Origin: Trichobilharzia regenti
Taxonomy: Eukaryota > Platyhelminthes > Trematoda > Strigeidida > Schistosomatidae
DNA length: 64,000 nucleotides
Direction of reading: 5' to 3'
NCBI GenBank assembly: GCA_944472135.2
Contig: OX235267.1
Coordinates: 19,823,452 to 19,887,451 of the forward strand
How positions within the stretch are numbered: the stretch's first letter is position 1; each line of letters opens with the position of its first letter. The notes beneath the pieces were generated by a model, which was given only the letters and a program-made list of their open reading frames with translations, searched no databases and was not told the DNA's origin. The translations under genes and the position numbers were made by a program. Positions 62,180 to 64,000 of the stretch are shown here, piece after piece.

Positions 62180-64000
62180 TGCGTTACATTTTTACGTGAT
62201 TCGTTACATAAAATTTATCTTGTTGTAGTACTTGCACAAGTACTATACTACTTCCATACTTGTAACCACTAACTTCCATTTCTAATAGTTATGGTTAATC
62301 AAAGTAAAAAGCAACGAACCCATTCCCCTGTAAAACTGGTGTCTAATTTAACGTCCTTGATTGCTACATCAAGCAACACACCCCTACAAACGGCTATAAT
62401 GAGTCACATAACTCACTTGTATGCCGTAAGCGTCGAGCTGAACTGAGGATAAAACTGTACTGACAGCTAGTATTAGCACTACTCCTAAAAATTCAGTACC
62501 CTCTGCTCATACAGAACCCTCCCTTCACCTTATGTGCTTATCGAAAAACTCCAGCCATCAAGCTCTTTTTCAGTACTATCTTCAGAAATAGAACTTCTAA
62601 AGTTGTCTATAGGAGAACTTAAGGCTGAGTTAAGGGAAATAAAAAACAGTAAGTCAGTAAATGCTGGAAACATCGAAACCAATACCGAGATATCCAAATT
62701 ATCAGATCAGCGATATCAGATCGCAGGTCTGTGAATTGACACCTCTAACTATCCTCATGAAAACTGTAAACCTTAACAAGCTTGACACAGAATCGGTAAC
62801 TAAGGTAGATAACCTCATTAACTTTGTTACCACAGAAGTAACAAAACGACTCGACGCAAAACTGAGTGCTATTGTCTACAACGTTCCGGACAATGAGGCA
62901 CTAAAAAAGGTACAGCGCATCTTACTTAGTGAAGCGAAAATGCCTAACTCCAAGACTAAGTGCTATAGGCTGAAGAAGAGTCAACATGAAAGTGTTGTCC
63001 TATTCGTTTTCAGTTCGAAACACCGGCAGAGACCAGAAAATTCATCCACTCCCAACACACCCTATCGCAAGCCAGAAACTACAAACATATAAAGGTCGGG
63101 GTGGACAAAACAGTCATAGAAAGGCGCGCATACAACTATCTCTAAGACTAATTGTGAAATAGGTAATAGGACATTGCAAGCAGCCATTATTCCCAACCCT
63201 GTGAAAGATACAGTAGACCCCACCGCATCACCCCTCTCAAAACACACAGAATTATCCCATCAGAGTGCAACACCAGCCGAAAGGCCACTAGACTGTAACC
63301 AAATAAATAACAAAACCATACCACCTATCACCGCAGAATCTAAAATGCCATTAAATAACCCCAGAAAAAAGTCAAAACCCCCCGAAATTCGACTTTGTCC
63401 TCTCCTAGCCATAACTCCATTGCTAAAGGTAAGGAAAATATGCCCCTAAATCATACCAACAAAAACAGTGGCAGCTTAAATAAACCCACACTCCCACGGT
63501 CAATAGTATTAGCACTCACAACGTGCTAAATCGCACCACACACTAATATCCAATGTCACAACAATGTCACCCTCAATAGTACAAGTGGTAATAGTCAGAA
63601 CTCGGCTACCAACAACTCAGGGTCTTCAGAGTATGGCACACAAACAAATTTTGACCGGATATATGGTACAAGTCTGCTGGGAACTAACCCACAATGCAGT
63701 ACACATGAAACCCACACAAGGACACAACTAGCATCAAACAATAGGTGGAATAATAAGCCATGGTCATCACAAGGATCCAATCATTTTTTATCCCCCGCGT
63801 CCCTGTCAGCGTTGAAAAAACAGCTGGTAGGGATGTTAACACTCCTAAACCACTAGAGCTGGCTCCCTCCTTGCATGAAAACAGGAACGGTCTAGTGCAC
63901 CCGTATCCATTAGGCACACTTGACACTGCACAAGTATAGGCCAAATAAAGAACCCTACCCACTTCTGTAACCTAACTAAAAATAAAAATTCCTTAGTCTA
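62180..64000 (+). mobile_element. CR1-like LINE copy L, 5' part, cut by the window end
   Basis: Plus-strand pieces of an ORF1: a start at 62291 (MVNQSKKQRTHSPVK), a coiled-coil-like stretch (SEIELLKLSIGELKAELREI, 62585-62645), and a conserved-looking block (KRLDAKLSAIVYNVPDNEAL to RLKKSQHESVVLFVF, 62845-63015), resembling ORF1 proteins of other schistosome CR1 elements. Many stops occur after 63090. It lies head to head with copy H. Confidence 0.65.

Overview
The window is A+T-rich eukaryotic DNA from a parasitic flatworm, most likely a Schistosoma species. The case rests on the repeats: Sm-alpha-type hammerhead-ribozyme SINEs, SR2-like RTE elements, CR1-like LINEs of the SR1/Perere kind, Penelope-like relics, a Pao/BEL element and gypsy-type LTR elements. 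There is also one intron-rich host gene with a 52-bp intron. Nothing bacterial (operons, Shine-Dalgarno sites, CRISPR, IS elements) is present.

Positions 1-36.2 kb hold one host gene on the minus strand: DNAAF1 (LRRC50), a leucine-rich-repeat factor for pre-assembly of axonemal dynein arms. I placed ten coding exons, from the start codon at 36226 to 2268. All annotated junctions have AG/GT borders and compatible reading phases. About 576 codons are accounted for. The LRR-cap exon expected between exons 5 and 6 was not found, and neither was the last exon. The introns (52 bp to 8.2 kb) are filled with mobile DNA: three Penelope-like relics with inverted flanks (7.0-7.6, 8.2-9.0 and 17.3-19.2 kb), at least four kinds of tRNA-derived SINE (most with hammerhead-like cores), two RTE copies (17.6-18.7 and 24.1-27.3 kb), an Sm-alpha-like dimer (27.6-28.1 kb), and a tandem miniature LTR retrotransposon (31.4-33.2 kb). 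A decayed gypsy-type element lies at 1-0.8 kb.

Positions 36.2-64 kb show no host gene that I can recognise and are almost wholly transposable elements. In order they are: a composite SINE with RTE ends (36.8-37.0 kb); an odd block with strand-asymmetric G/C runs (38.2-38.8 kb); a CR1-like LINE on the minus strand (39.4-44.5 kb); a third RTE copy (44.6-47.9 kb); a short ATA-tailed repeat (seen twice); a Pao/BEL element (50.08-54.04 kb) inserted into a second type of CR1-like LINE (49.9-57.66 kb, minus); an older CR1-like copy (57.66-62.17 kb, minus); and the 5' part of another CR1-like LINE running off the window end (62.2-64 kb, plus).

The most notable points are: (i) the LTR-body-LTR-body-LTR miniature retrotransposon, with LTRs that look identical and a perfect 4-bp target duplication; (ii) Penelope relics that repeatedly occur as fold-back structures; (iii) several SINE families that share a hammerhead-like core; (iv) a SINE-like chimera carrying both ends of the RTE element; (v) RTE copies that share the same inactivating lesions.
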